A DNA stretch of 64,000 nt from Dehalococcoidia bacterium. GTDB lineage: Bacteria > Chloroflexota > Dehalococcoidia > Lucifugimonadales > Lucifugimonadaceae. The position numbers and the translations under genes were made by a program. The DNA lies in assembly GCA_022819585.1 (NCBI GenBank), contig JAJEGY010000036.1:28928-92927 (forward strand), read 5' to 3'. The notes beneath the pieces were generated by a model. The model saw nothing but the letters and a program-made list of their open reading frames with translations, searched no databases and had not been told where the DNA came from. Numbering within the stretch: the stretch's first letter is position 1; the number at the start of each line of letters is the position of its first letter. Shown here piece after piece: positions 1 through 8,576 of this stretch.

Positions 1-439
1 AGGTCTCGTCGCACTCGACAACTTCAGGGACGCCGTTTCCCGGTGTCCCTCTTCCTATTTGAGCTTGGTTCCACATCTGCCGTATGCGGTGCATCATGAA
101 CCAAGCTGACGGTTGCGAGATTCCGAGATGCTTGCTCATCTGCACGCTGCTCACGCCTTTCGAGTGAACAGACATGAGATACATAGCTATCAGCCACTTT
201 CTGAGTGGTATGCGAGTTCTCGCAAACAACGTTCCGCTCGTTGCTGAGAAGTACCGTCGGCACCTGCGACAGTAGTACGGCATCGGCTTGCGATTGATGC
301 GACGAGAAACGTCTTGTTTCGCGCACCGCGGGCAACGAACGCCGCCGGGCCATCGTTGCTCTGCGAACCAAGCCTCGGCTTTGCGTTCGTTTGAGAACAT
401 CTCCATCGCTTCTATGAGCGATGTTTGTCTGGTTTTCAT
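1..439 (-). CDS. IS1595-family transposase, N-terminal part (runs off the left edge)
   Basis: The reverse strand is open from an ATG at 437-439 to the window edge, about 146 codons, so the end is missing. The visible part has an N-terminal helical segment with FAEQRWPGGVRCPRC, a four-cysteine zinc ribbon (CPRC and YYCRRC), then SATNGTLFARTRIPLRKWL and a helix-turn-helix-like stretch ending HLGISQPSAW. It breaks off at VECDET, where the DDE/ISXO2-like catalytic domain begins with its first acidic residue. This order is that of IS1595/ISXO2 transposases. It cuts and pastes DNA using the element's terminal inverted repeats. No upstream coding partner is seen and the terminal repeat was not identified. 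Family call is confident; whether the element is intact cannot be told from this window. Confidence 0.85.
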   Translation of the reverse strand, partial: MKTRQTSLIEAMEMFSNERKAEAWFAEQRWPGGVRCPRCAKQDVSRRINRKPMPYYCRRCRRYFSATSGTLFARTRIPLRKWLIAMYLMSVHSKGVSSVQMSKHLGISQPSAWFMMHRIRQMWNQAQIGRGTPGNGVPEVVECDET

Positions 440-447
440 CGTGTATG

Positions 448-604
448 ACTTCTTTCTGGTCGTGTGGTTGCGAGCATTTGGAAGTAATGTACGTTGCTCG
501 CAGGTTTAGTCTGTGTTAATAATCTCTTCTCGCTGTGTTAGTGTTTAATCAAGTCGCCGCGAGGCGATAAAGAGATTGCCCAAACAACTTCTTTCTGGTC
601 GTGT
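448..604. repeat. 18-bp direct repeat pair (448-465 and 587-604)
   Basis: The 18-base word starting ACTTCTTTCTGG occurs exactly at 448-465 and again at 587-604, 139 bp apart, just upstream of the transposase start on its non-coding side. The first copy overlaps the likely transposase promoter region. It could be a duplicated regulatory site or a trace of the element's end. The stretch 440-881 otherwise holds no convincing gene; besides this repeat it contains the terminator-like hairpin listed at 617-654. Confidence 0.5.
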
Positions 605-616
605 AAGCGTCTCTCC

Positions 617-654
617 GAAGGCACCTGTTGCGAGCAGGTGCCTTCTACTTTTTT
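617..654 (+). terminator. Terminator-like hairpin
   Basis: Perfect 11-bp stem: 617-627 pairs with 635-645 around a 7-base loop, followed after a few bases by a run of six T (649-654). This has the form of an intrinsic terminator reading rightward. No + strand gene ends just upstream, so it may end an unannotated short RNA or block read-through from the transposon side into the next gene. Confidence 0.55.
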
Positions 655-881
655 CACGCTATCACACGCGTACGTTTGAACTTCTCGCTCTGTGGATTTC
701 CTGCGCAACCCTCTCAATCGCAGTTTGCGTAGTAACGTTGAAGTGCTGTCTCACCGTGATTTCTCAGTCGCGTTGAATGCGCCGGTATGTCGGCAGGGCG
801 TATCGCGCCCCCTCGTTCGGCGCGATTGAGCAAACGGTTGAGACAGCAAGCGACCACTGCCCATGCCGCGAGGGGGTATCC

Positions 882-1151
882 ATGCTCACGCGCGTTGTCC
901 AGACGCTTCTAGTTGCTTGCGTCTCGTTTCTGATCGTTGCAGCTTTTACCTGCGAAGAAGATTTGCCGACACCTTTACCGACAGCTTCATCAACGCCGAC
1001 AGTTGTTCCGACATCAACTCCTCTTCCGATCTTCGCAACTCGCGAAGCTGAGCGACCACCGACTGCTACTCCGACTGCAACTTCAACTCCTTGGGCTGTG
1101 ACTTGCTCACCTGGAGTTGACGACGAAGACTGTCCAGAGCTGTTCGATTGA
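882..1151 (+). CDS. Small secreted or membrane-anchored Thr/Pro-rich protein
   Basis: 89 codons. I chose the ATG at 882 because an AGGGGG ribosome site lies just upstream (871-875) and because translation then begins directly with a signal peptide (basic start, hydrophobic core up to VAAFTC). The cysteine in AAFTC could be a lipidation site, but threonine before it is atypical, so this may be an ordinary signal peptide. The rest is a low-complexity Thr/Pro/Ser linker (TPLPTASSTPT, PPTATPTATSTP) and a short Cys-containing acidic tail. Such Thr-Pro spacers are common on Chloroflexota surface lipoproteins, but here no folded domain follows. Function unknown. Confidence 0.55.
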   Translation: MLTRVVQTLLVACVSFLIVAAFTCEEDLPTPLPTASSTPTVVPTSTPLPIFATREAERPPTATPTATSTPWAVTCSPGVDDEDCPELFD

Positions 1152-1265
1152 AGTCTGATACACTTCCAGACGCTGTCTCAATTGTTGCTCGCATCTCGCA
1201 AGAAGATCGCGTTCGGCTGCTGATTCAGCAGTCGATTCTCAACGCGAACTTGAGAGGTGCATCAA

Positions 1266-1472
1266 ATGGAGCAGCACATCCCTGCCACAACTGTGACGAA
1301 GGAACACGCTCGAATATATCTAGGACTAGCCCACGTTTCGTCGATCAACGAATACGCGCAACAAGGCAAGCTCGAAGCTGTGAAAGTCAAGGGAATCCGA
1401 GCTCGACAGATCACAGTAGAGAGCTTGGAGAAGTTTGAACGCGAACGCAATAGATTTGGATCGTGTTTATAA
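1266..1472 (+). CDS. Small DNA-binding protein, excisionase/helix-turn-helix-like
   Basis: 68 codons from ATG 1266, preceded by GAGAGG at 1252-1257 with 8-nt spacing; a GTG at 1257 lies inside that ribosome site and is less likely. The sequence reads as a helix-turn-helix of the AlpA/excisionase type: VTKEHARIYLGLAHVSSIN, a turn, then a short wing with basic residues (VKVKGIRARQITVESLEKF). Such proteins direct excision or regulate genes of mobile elements. Its neighbourhood (transposase, hairpins, small unknown genes) fits mobile DNA, but no integrase is visible in the window. The assignment rests on pattern only. Confidence 0.55.
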   Translation: MEQHIPATTVTKEHARIYLGLAHVSSINEYAQQGKLEAVKVKGIRARQITVESLEKFERERNRFGSCL

Positions 1473-1557
1473 TTGCAAGCAAGCTGAGAGGGAGGCGACG
1501 TGTGGTTCTGAACTAGTGACGCATCGCCAATTACGCTTGCTAAGCGACCCCTTAGCC

Positions 1558-1616
1558 AACAAGGCAGGTTTTGGATCAGTGGTAGAACTTTGTCGCGATC
1601 CGCAACCTGCCTTGTT
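1558..1616. other. Long imperfect hairpin between two small genes
   Basis: A 13-bp perfect stem (1558-1570 with 1604-1616), a 2x2 internal loop, and a second 5-bp stem (1573-1577 with 1597-1601) enclose a 19-base loop. It lies 85 bp after the helix-turn-helix gene. No T-run follows, so it is not a standard terminator. The loop contains AGTGGTAGAAC, which resembles a tRNA D-arm, but no anticodon or T arm follows. A recombination site, a processed RNA or an attenuator are all possible. Confidence 0.5.
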
Positions 1617-1648
1617 CTATGGTAATCCGAGAACGAAAGCAAGTAACG

Positions 1649-1873
1649 ATGGACGCTGAATTCCGAACTCGATATTACAGAGAAACTATTGCTGACTTGG
1701 TGTGTGTTATCTACAACCAAGAAGACTGGGACAAACAGACTGTCGCTGCGCAATTCCACATGGGCGATAAAAGTCTCGACTACACGTTTCCCGAAGGTGA
1801 AATTCCTGAAAAACTAACTAGAGAAGATGTGCTTGCAGCGATTGACAAGATTTTTGAGCGCGGCGGAGTTTGA
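1649..1873 (+). CDS. Small hypothetical protein
   Basis: About 75 codons from ATG 1649 (an alternative ATG at 1619 abuts the preceding hairpin). No good ribosome site is visible for either start. The product is mixed-charge and soluble, with RYYRETIADLVCVIYNQ near the start and LTREDVLAAIDKIFERG at the end, which suggests an alpha/beta fold with a C-terminal helix. I do not recognise the family. It lies 97 bp before the hydrolase gene and has the small-gene character of the left-hand accessory region. Confidence 0.4.
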   Translation: MDAEFRTRYYRETIADLVCVIYNQEDWDKQTVAAQFHMGDKSLDYTFPEGEIPEKLTREDVLAAIDKIFERGGV

Positions 1874-1970
1874 AGACCTAACGCGTAGTCGTCCTCATAA
1901 ATCCCTTTTGATTTCTCGCGTGGAGGTCATTCCGTCGATCCGAACGAAGTGACGTAGGCGACAGATTGAT

Positions 1971-2882
1971 ATGACACAAGTTTCTGACAAAGTATGGAAT
2001 GTCCCTGAACCCCACTCGGTGGGCAAGGTTCAAGTCGACGACGAGACTGAAATCACGTTGCGACGCCACGGCAACCCTGACGGTCCACGGTTGGTCTTGA
2101 GCCATGGCAACGGTCTCGCCATAGATCTCTACTATCCCTTTTGGTCTTTGCTGATGGACGATTTCGACTTGGTGAACTACGACTTGAGAAACCACGGTTG
2201 GAATCGCGTAACCAGCATGAAGAACCACACGATGCCGGATCTCGCTAGCGATCACGATCTCGTCGTTGACGGCATCGACAGACTGTTCGGAGCGAAGCCT
2301 AAGATCGGGGTCTATCACTCGGTATCCGCACTTGCGATGCTTTTGACCCCAAACAAGGGTGCCCAATTCGATGGTTGGGTACTATTCGACCCGCCGCTCT
2401 GCAAACCTGGGCAAAGTTACTTAGATTTCGACGAAGTCGCTGAGAGGGTCTCAACGTTGACGAGGCAACGTGCTGCTCGCTTCAACACATTGGAAGACCT
2501 ATCTTCAATTCTTCCTTATCTGCCCAATTTCCAAAAGGTTGTGTCCGGTTTGCCTGATCTGTTCGTGAGGACGACACTCAGAGCCACAGATGATGGATCA
2601 GGTTTCGAGCTGCGTTGTCCGAGAGAATACGAGGCTCAAATCATCGAGTATGCAAGCGTGTACGCAGTGTTGATCAATTTTGCATCTTACAGGTGTCCGA
2701 TGAAGGTGATCGGCGCAGACCCCACTTTGCCGTACTCGTATCTACCGACCCTCGACCTCAGCGACGCAGTCGGTGTCGACTACGACTTTCTACCGGAGGC
2801 TACACATTTTCTTCAGTTCGAGCAGCCCGAGGAGTGTGTCGAGACGATGCTCGAGTTCGTTGATCCTATCTTGCGACCGTGA
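1971..2882 (+). CDS. Alpha/beta-hydrolase fold protein
   Basis: 303 residues. The N-terminal half has the hydrolase core: LVLSHGNGLAIDLY (oxyanion-hole HGxG-type turn), then DLRNHGWN and the nucleophile elbow YHSVSA where most relatives have GHSMGG. The nucleophile serine is kept but the flanking small residues are not. Near the C-terminus EATHFLQFEQP supplies the catalytic histidine, as in the MhpC/haloalkane-dehalogenase-like group. The natural substrate (an ester, a C-C bond or a halide) cannot be told. There is no signal peptide, so it is cytoplasmic. It meets the NCS2 transporter gene tail to tail with a 17-bp overlap, so the two are convergent rather than co-transcribed. Confidence 0.75.
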   Translation: MTQVSDKVWNVPEPHSVGKVQVDDETEITLRRHGNPDGPRLVLSHGNGLAIDLYYPFWSLLMDDFDLVNYDLRNHGWNRVTSMKNHTMPDLASDHDLVVDGIDRLFGAKPKIGVYHSVSALAMLLTPNKGAQFDGWVLFDPPLCKPGQSYLDFDEVAERVSTLTRQRAARFNTLEDLSSILPYLPNFQKVVSGLPDLFVRTTLRATDDGSGFELRCPREYEAQIIEYASVYAVLINFASYRCPMKVIGADPTLPYSYLPTLDLSDAVGVDYDFLPEATHFLQFEQPEECVETMLEFVDPILRP

Positions 2883-4599
2883 CGGTCAGGATGTCCACAT
2901 TTTGATATTTCTGATGCTTGACGGAAGACCCGTAGTGTCGTAGCAAACGCAGAGAAACCTCCGAAGGATCGACGATTTCGGGTTCATCCTCGAGATAGGC
3001 GAGGCGATCCTCGATGTTGGCTTCATTGGAGACCGCGGTGAATTCCAATTCCGCGTTTCCGTTTTCTGCGCGCACCGAGATGACTAATCGTGACGAGTTG
3101 TCGTCTCCCTGTTCTGAGTGTGCGGATGACAATACTGCGAATGCTTCCTCACCGGCAGACCTGAGCCCCTGGGTTTCTTCGGTTTGCCAACCCATGTCGG
3201 TCGACACGCTTTTCAGGAACTCGTCAATTTCTCTTAATGCCGACGATTCCAAAATGGTTTCGAGGCGCCGTGGTCGTGGTCTGGAAAGATCTACAAATGT
3301 GGTTAGGACGATAGCTGTTGCGGCGCCTATGGTGATACCGTTGCCGAGGACAATGCCCCAAGGGTCTGGGAGGAAGTCGGCCAAGAGGTTGTATTGATGC
3401 ATGGCGAGGCCCACCGCGAAGGATAGACCTGCAATCAACGATTTTTGGGGATCCAGTCCCGATCGCACGAAAGTTTGAATGCCTTCGATCAAAAGCAACC
3501 CGATCGCGAAGATGAGGAAACCGCCCATTACCGGACTAGGTATCGTGATCAACGCTCCTGTGACCTTCGGAAAAAGTGCCAGCAAGACCAGAACGACCGC
3601 AGCAGCGTAACCAGTCGCTCGGGCCGCGTTGCCAGTGACGTTCACTAGTGCCACGGTCAAGCTCGAATAGGTGCTCGTAGGTGGGGTGCCTGCAACTCCT
3701 GACATCAGAATCCCAGTGCCGTTGGCATAGATCGAGCCTTGGATCAATCGAAAATCGGTGGCTTGAGCATTTCTGCGAGAGATGCGTTGGACAATCATGC
3801 CGTCACTGATGTTCTTAATGGCTTGCAACAGCGTGACGATCAAAAAAAGTGGTACGAGGGCCCAAAAACTCCAACCGGGCACAAGATCCAAACCTGGAAG
3901 ATCCAAGTCAGGGACGCCGAACCAAGGCGCGGACAGCAAAGGTTGAATCTCGTAGATGCCCAAAAATGCAGCGGTAACGCATCCGGCAATGATGCCGAGG
4001 GAGATGGCCCAAGGACGGACAAGACTCGGCGAGCGTAACGCCAAAGCGATCGTCGCGAACACGGTGACTGCAGCGACGGCTGTACCGGTCGAAGGGTGTG
4101 CAGTTTCAGGTGTGTCGCGGATGAGTTTCAGCGCGAACGGAATTATGAGTGCCGCGATGAGCATGAGCACGGTTCCGGCAACGGTAGGGGTTATGATCCG
4201 ACGGAGCAACGGCAACCACGTCGCGACGGCGTAGTAAAACACGGCCGAAACAACGATGAGGCTGGCAAGCATCGATGGTCCGCCTTCAGCGAGGGCAATA
4301 ATCGATATTGCTATGTAGTTGGGCGTGACACCGCAAACGATCAAGTGGCCGCCTCCAAATCGCCCGATCTTGGAAGCTTGCAGCGCCATAGTGATGCCGA
4401 CGACTACGAGCGTGGCGAAAGACGCCCATATGAGTAATCTGTCCTCTTGACCAGATGCGCGTACGGTTATCGCCACGATCAGAATCGTCATTGCCAAGAC
4501 GAGGGTTACGGCTTGAATCGCAGTTCCGATCAGCATCAACGGCGGACATTTTTCGTCCGGTTCGTAGCGGATCGCAGAGTTTGAGGCGTTTGGTGCCAC
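2866..4599 (-). CDS. NCS2-family nucleobase permease fused to a C-terminal ATPase/anti-sigma-like domain
   Basis: 577 residues. Residues about 20-435 form a polytopic membrane protein of the NCS2 (xanthine/uracil permease) type, with GGGHLIVCGVTPNY, the GNGTGILMSGVAGTPPTSTYS-region segment and late helices such as VMGGFLIFAIGLLL. NCS2 proteins import purines, pyrimidines or related solutes with H+ or Na+. Residues about 440-577 are soluble and resemble a GHKL/HATPase domain of the RsbW type: GEEAFAVLSS sits where the N box would be and a LRLLRHYGSSV-type segment ends the fold. The glycine-rich G1 box is poorly preserved, so ATP binding is doubtful. A transporter carrying a kinase-like tail suggests regulated or sensory transport; this is inference. 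The gene has its own start region (4600-4844), divergent from the ABC exporter. Confidence 0.8.
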   Translation of the reverse strand: MAPNASNSAIRYEPDEKCPPLMLIGTAIQAVTLVLAMTILIVAITVRASGQEDRLLIWASFATLVVVGITMALQASKIGRFGGGHLIVCGVTPNYIAISIIALAEGGPSMLASLIVVSAVFYYAVATWLPLLRRIITPTVAGTVLMLIAALIIPFALKLIRDTPETAHPSTGTAVAAVTVFATIALALRSPSLVRPWAISLGIIAGCVTAAFLGIYEIQPLLSAPWFGVPDLDLPGLDLVPGWSFWALVPLFLIVTLLQAIKNISDGMIVQRISRRNAQATDFRLIQGSIYANGTGILMSGVAGTPPTSTYSSLTVALVNVTGNAARATGYAAAVVLVLLALFPKVTGALITIPSPVMGGFLIFAIGLLLIEGIQTFVRSGLDPQKSLIAGLSFAVGLAMHQYNLLADFLPDPWGIVLGNGITIGAATAIVLTTFVDLSRPRPRRLETILESSALREIDEFLKSVSTDMGWQTEETQGLRSAGEEAFAVLSSAHSEQGDDNSSRLVISVRAENGNAELEFTAVSNEANIEDRLAYLEDEPEIVDPSEVSLRLLRHYGSSVKHQKYQNVDILTVTVAR

Positions 4600-4844
4600 G
4601 TTCGTCCTTGGAAGGATGTTAGGCGGGCAGTTGTGTTGAAAAGTTCAATGAATCGGGAATTATATCTCTGAGTGCTGCCCTACAATGTCGCCTCGACACA
4701 GGCAGATCCCACTCTCGCAGATCCCAATGCAACGATAGAATACCGCTAACCGATACAACGGGCCAAATCCGCATCGAGCAGCGTACGCTTCGCGGCTCCA
4801 AATACATACATCATCGCAAGTATGGCAGAGCCCGATATCCAACG

Positions 4845-7800
4845 ATGTACTTCGATCCGCGCCTATTCGAACTGACACGCGGCATAAGACTCCGAATAGT
4901 CTTCGCCGCCATACTCGGACTCGTCGCCGTCGGCGCAGGAGTCTCCCGACTCGCTGTCTCTGGCGTCATCATCTACCAGGTCCTTGCCGGAGAAGCCAGC
5001 TTCTCCGCCCTTGCTTTACCGCTCTTGACCATTGCCGCCCTCATCGTCATCCGCAGCACATTCCAGTACTGGCAGAACGCCGTCAGCCACCACACCGCAA
5101 ACATCGTCAAGATCCGACTCCGCCGTGATGCCTACGAACATCTCATAGAACTCGGACCCGGATACGCCGACCGAAACCGCACTGGCGACGTCGTCCTCTC
5201 CCTGGTCGAGGGCATCGAACGTCTCGAGACCTTCTTCGGACAATACCTCTCTCAGATCATCGTCTCCGCTATCGCCCCCATCGTCATCTTTGCATACATG
5301 GTCACCCTAGACATCTACATCGCGTTTATCTTCCTCGCTTTCGCAATCTTCACTCTCCTAGTCCCATCGGTTTTCCACCGCTGGAACCGCAACAGCAGCT
5401 TCCGACGCCGCAGATCCTACGGACAACTAGGTTCGGACTTCCTAGATAGCGTCCAAGGTCTAGCGACGTTGAAAGCCTTCGGCCAAAGCAAAGCACGCGG
5501 CCAAGCACTCGCAACTCGCATTCACGACCTTTACCGCACTACCATGGGCGTTGTCGCGGCAAACCAAGCCACCAGCGGGGCATCCATCTTCTTCATGGCC
5601 ACCGGAGCAGCCATCGCACTCGCCGTCGGCGCAATCCGCGTCAGCAACGGAGACATGGAACTCCGCCCGCTCTTGATCGTTCTCATGCTCGGCGTCGAAG
5701 TCTTCCGCCCTATGCGGGAACTAACCAACCTCTACCACCAGGGCATGGCGACGATGGCCGCAGCACAAAGCGTCTTCGACATCATCGACGAACCAGTGGC
5801 TGTACGAGACCCCGAGTCGGTTCCTGATGAACTGACACTGAAGATCGATCCCGAAATCAGATTCGAAGATGTCACATTCGGTTACGACGGCGGACATCGA
5901 GAAGCTCTACAAGATGTGTCATTCAAACTTCAAAGCGGCGAGACTCTAGGAGTCGTCGGCGCAAGCGGAGCAGGAAAATCCACTCTCGTCTGGTTGATGT
6001 ACCGTTTCTACGATCCCCAATCCGGATCCATCAAACTAGGCAACCACGACCTACGGGACCTACCCCTATCCGCAATCCGACAAAACATATCCGTAGTCAC
6101 CCAAGATACATACCTCTTCCATGGAACCGTCGCTGACAATATGTGTTTCGGCAAACCCGACGCCACGCAGGAGCAACTCGAAGATGCCGCCCGCGCTGCC
6201 AATGCCCACGAATTCATCTCCCGACTTCCCCAAGCCTACAACACCGTAGTAGGGGAGCACGCGGTCCGTCTATCCGGCGGTCAACGACAAAGGCTTGCCA
6301 TCGCACGAGCCCTGTTGAAAGACGCCCCAATCCTACTCCTCGACGAAGCCCTTTCAAGCGTTGATGCCGAGAACGAAACGCTCATCCAAGAGGCCCTAGA
6401 CCGCCTCATGGAAAACCGCACAACTCTAGTCATCGCGCATCGGCTCTCCAGCGTCATCAACGCCGACCGCATCTTGGTGCTCGAAGACAGTAGGGCAGTG
6501 GAGATAGGCTCCCACGCCGAACTAATGGCCGCTGATGGAGCCTACGCCAGCCTCATGCGCCAGCAAACCGAGATGAGCGAAACCATCCTTACCGACGACG
6601 CAGACACAACCGCATCCCAATCCGCCGCACCACCACTTCCAGAACTCCCAACAACGGGCCATCACCACGGACCAAGCACCTCTCACGCACATCACCACGA
6701 AGAGATAAACATACGCTCATGGGCCGTATGGGTGCGCCTTTTCGGCTTAGTACGGCCCGTCAAATGGCAGTTCCTCATCACTGTCGCGTTGGGGATGCTC
6801 AACCACGGCTCTGTCATCCTCCTCGGCGCAGCAACCGCGCTCCTCGTTGGGGCAGTCGTCAGAGACGAATCACTGACCAACCTCGTCATCCTCGTCTGCA
6901 CCCTCGCACCGCTCTCCGCACTCTTCTTCTACCTCGAATCGTGGCAAGCTCACGACATGGCCTTCAGACTCCTTGCCAAGATGCGTATCGACCTTTACGA
7001 GAAACTCGAACCCCTCGCCCCTGCTTACATGGTTCGACGCCGATCAGGTGACTTCGTCAGCGTCGTTGCTGGCGATGTAGAAACCGTCGAATACTTCTTC
7101 GGACACGCCATCACTCCTATGATCGTTGCCGTCCTCATCCCCGGTGGACTCCTCATCGCACTCCTCTTCATCGCTTGGCCTATAGCTGCTGTCCTCGCCC
7201 CATTCCTCGCCGCCGTAGCTATTAGCCCATTCTTCGCAAACACACGTATCGAACGCCTCGGTGACGAAATCCGAGGCCGCATGGGCGACATTCACGCCTT
7301 CATGGTCGATTCAATCCAAGGAATGAGAGAGATCGTCGCATTCGGACGGAGCAAAGCCCGTAACGAAGAACTTACCCAACAAGGATGGGCCTATGCCGGA
7401 CACCTCGTCCGATTTCAGAAATCCCAAGCCTTCCAAATCGGTTTCATGGAAGCAATGATGGGCCTCGGCGGTCTTGCCGTCTTGGCAACTGGTGTCTGGT
7501 TAGTCTTGGACGGTCAACTCGAACGCACCCAACTCCCCCTAGTGAGCGTCCTCGCACTAGCCTCCTTCAGTCCCATAACCGAACTCGCCCGAACAATGAA
7601 GCAGCTAATGGAGACCCTCGCCGCTTCTCGCCGCATCTTAGCTATCCACGACGAACCAATACCCGTACGAGATGGCCCCGGAATCGCGGAGACCGAACAA
7701 GAAGCGGCCCTAGGACTCCCTTCCATCGAGTTCGGAAACGTCGCTTTCACATATGCCGAAGGCGACCCCCAAGCTCTGGCTGACGTCTCTATGGATGTGC

Positions 7801-8444
7801 CCACAGGCCAGACGGTTGCCATCGTCGGACGATCTGGCGCCGGCAAAACGACTGTCGCTTACCTGATGATGCGCTTCTGGGACCCGGATCAAGGCGAAAT
7901 CGAACTCGAAGGAAACCTCCTCGATCAGTTCAAACTCGACGATCTCCGAGGTCGAATGGCCCTAGTCGCCCAAGATACATACCTCTTCAACGACTCCATC
8001 CGAGAAAACATCCGCCTAGGACGCCAAGACGCCACTGACGATGAAGTTGAAGAAGCCGCTAAACAAGCTAACGCCGCCGACTTCATCGAATCATTCCCCG
8101 ACGCATATAACACCCTCGTCGGCGAACGGGGCATGCAACTCTCCGGTGGACAACGACAACGAATCGCCATAGCCCGCGCAATCCTCAAAAACGCACCTGT
8201 CCTCATCCTCGACGAAGCAACATCCCACCTCGACGCCATCAGCGAAGCAACCGTCAGGGAAGCCCTCAACCGTCTAATGATCGGCAGAACCACCGTAGTC
8301 ATCGCCCATCGCCTGTCTACAATCCGCGACGCCGACAAAATCATCGTCTTGGACGAAGGGCAGGTCGTTGAGCGAGGTACCCACCGACAACTCCTTAGTC
8401 AACGCGGTCTCTACGCCCAGCTAGTCTCCGCTCAAATGGCATGA
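4845..8444 (+). CDS. Fused double ABC exporter (TMD-NBD-TMD-NBD)
   Basis: 1199 residues holding two complete ABC half-exporters. Half 1: membrane domain about 15-310, Walker A GASGAGKST at about 371-379, signature LSGGQRQR, Walker B LLLDEA. Half 2: membrane domain about 640-930, Walker A GRSGAGKTT near 993-1001, LSGGQRQR, LILDEATSHLD. Both ATP sites keep their key residues. The halves are joined by an Ala/Pro linker containing a histidine cluster (GHHHGPSTSHAHHHEE, about 604-620). In most bacteria such exporters are two proteins (CydDC, MsbA-like or heterodimeric drug exporters). Substrate unknown: thiols, lipids, peptides or drugs are all possible. The histidine cluster could bind Zn or Ni. 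Single-gene transcription unit ending before a hairpin at 8484-8535. Confidence 0.9.
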   Translation: MYFDPRLFELTRGIRLRIVFAAILGLVAVGAGVSRLAVSGVIIYQVLAGEASFSALALPLLTIAALIVIRSTFQYWQNAVSHHTANIVKIRLRRDAYEHLIELGPGYADRNRTGDVVLSLVEGIERLETFFGQYLSQIIVSAIAPIVIFAYMVTLDIYIAFIFLAFAIFTLLVPSVFHRWNRNSSFRRRRSYGQLGSDFLDSVQGLATLKAFGQSKARGQALATRIHDLYRTTMGVVAANQATSGASIFFMATGAAIALAVGAIRVSNGDMELRPLLIVLMLGVEVFRPMRELTNLYHQGMATMAAAQSVFDIIDEPVAVRDPESVPDELTLKIDPEIRFEDVTFGYDGGHREALQDVSFKLQSGETLGVVGASGAGKSTLVWLMYRFYDPQSGSIKLGNHDLRDLPLSAIRQNISVVTQDTYLFHGTVADNMCFGKPDATQEQLEDAARAANAHEFISRLPQAYNTVVGEHAVRLSGGQRQRLAIARALLKDAPILLLDEALSSVDAENETLIQEALDRLMENRTTLVIAHRLSSVINADRILVLEDSRAVEIGSHAELMAADGAYASLMRQQTEMSETILTDDADTTASQSAAPPLPELPTTGHHHGPSTSHAHHHEEINIRSWAVWVRLFGLVRPVKWQFLITVALGMLNHGSVILLGAATALLVGAVVRDESLTNLVILVCTLAPLSALFFYLESWQAHDMAFRLLAKMRIDLYEKLEPLAPAYMVRRRSGDFVSVVAGDVETVEYFFGHAITPMIVAVLIPGGLLIALLFIAWPIAAVLAPFLAAVAISPFFANTRIERLGDEIRGRMGDIHAFMVDSIQGMREIVAFGRSKARNEELTQQGWAYAGHLVRFQKSQAFQIGFMEAMMGLGGLAVLATGVWLVLDGQLERTQLPLVSVLALASFSPITELARTMKQLMETLAASRRILAIHDEPIPVRDGPGIAETEQEAALGLPSIEFGNVAFTYAEGDPQALADVSMDVPTGQTVAIVGRSGAGKTTVAYLMMRFWDPDQGEIELEGNLLDQFKLDDLRGRMALVAQDTYLFNDSIRENIRLGRQDATDDEVEEAAKQANAADFIESFPDAYNTLVGERGMQLSGGQRQRIAIARAILKNAPVLILDEATSHLDAISEATVREALNRLMIGRTTVVIAHRLSTIRDADKIIVLDEGQVVERGTHRQLLSQRGLYAQLVSAQMA

Positions 8445-8483
8445 ACAATGCGTCGCCCCAACCGGTTTTTGGTTGATGGCTAA

Positions 8484-8535
8484 CTAGGAGATGTCTTTGA
8501 GCGAAGCGAATGCGTCTCTTCGCACTGTCTCCTAG
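8484..8535. terminator. Bipartite hairpin between convergent genes
   Basis: 8484-8491 pairs with 8528-8535 (8 bp) and, inside it, 8501-8506 pairs with 8518-8523 (6 bp). It lies between the convergent ABC exporter and the reductase-like operon. There is no strong T-run, so it may end transcription in both directions weakly or protect 3' ends. Confidence 0.5.
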
Positions 8536-8576
8536 AAGTCCCTGCTATTGCCAAGACAAACAACCACTACAAGTGG

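Noticed and set aside
24..371. Reverse-strand 115-residue frame at the left edge
   Set aside because: The transposase lies on the same strand in another frame, with a zinc ribbon and a continuous family pattern; this frame is its shadow.
1558..1616. Integron attC site or tRNA gene
   Set aside because: The end sequences do not match the RYYYAAC/GTTRRRY core, and only a D-arm-like stretch resembles a tRNA.
6692..8344. Reverse-strand frames of 60 to 139 residues inside the double ABC exporter
   Set aside because: They mirror conserved coding sequence of a clear ABC gene, with Arg/Ser-rich compositions typical of antisense frames in C-ending codons.
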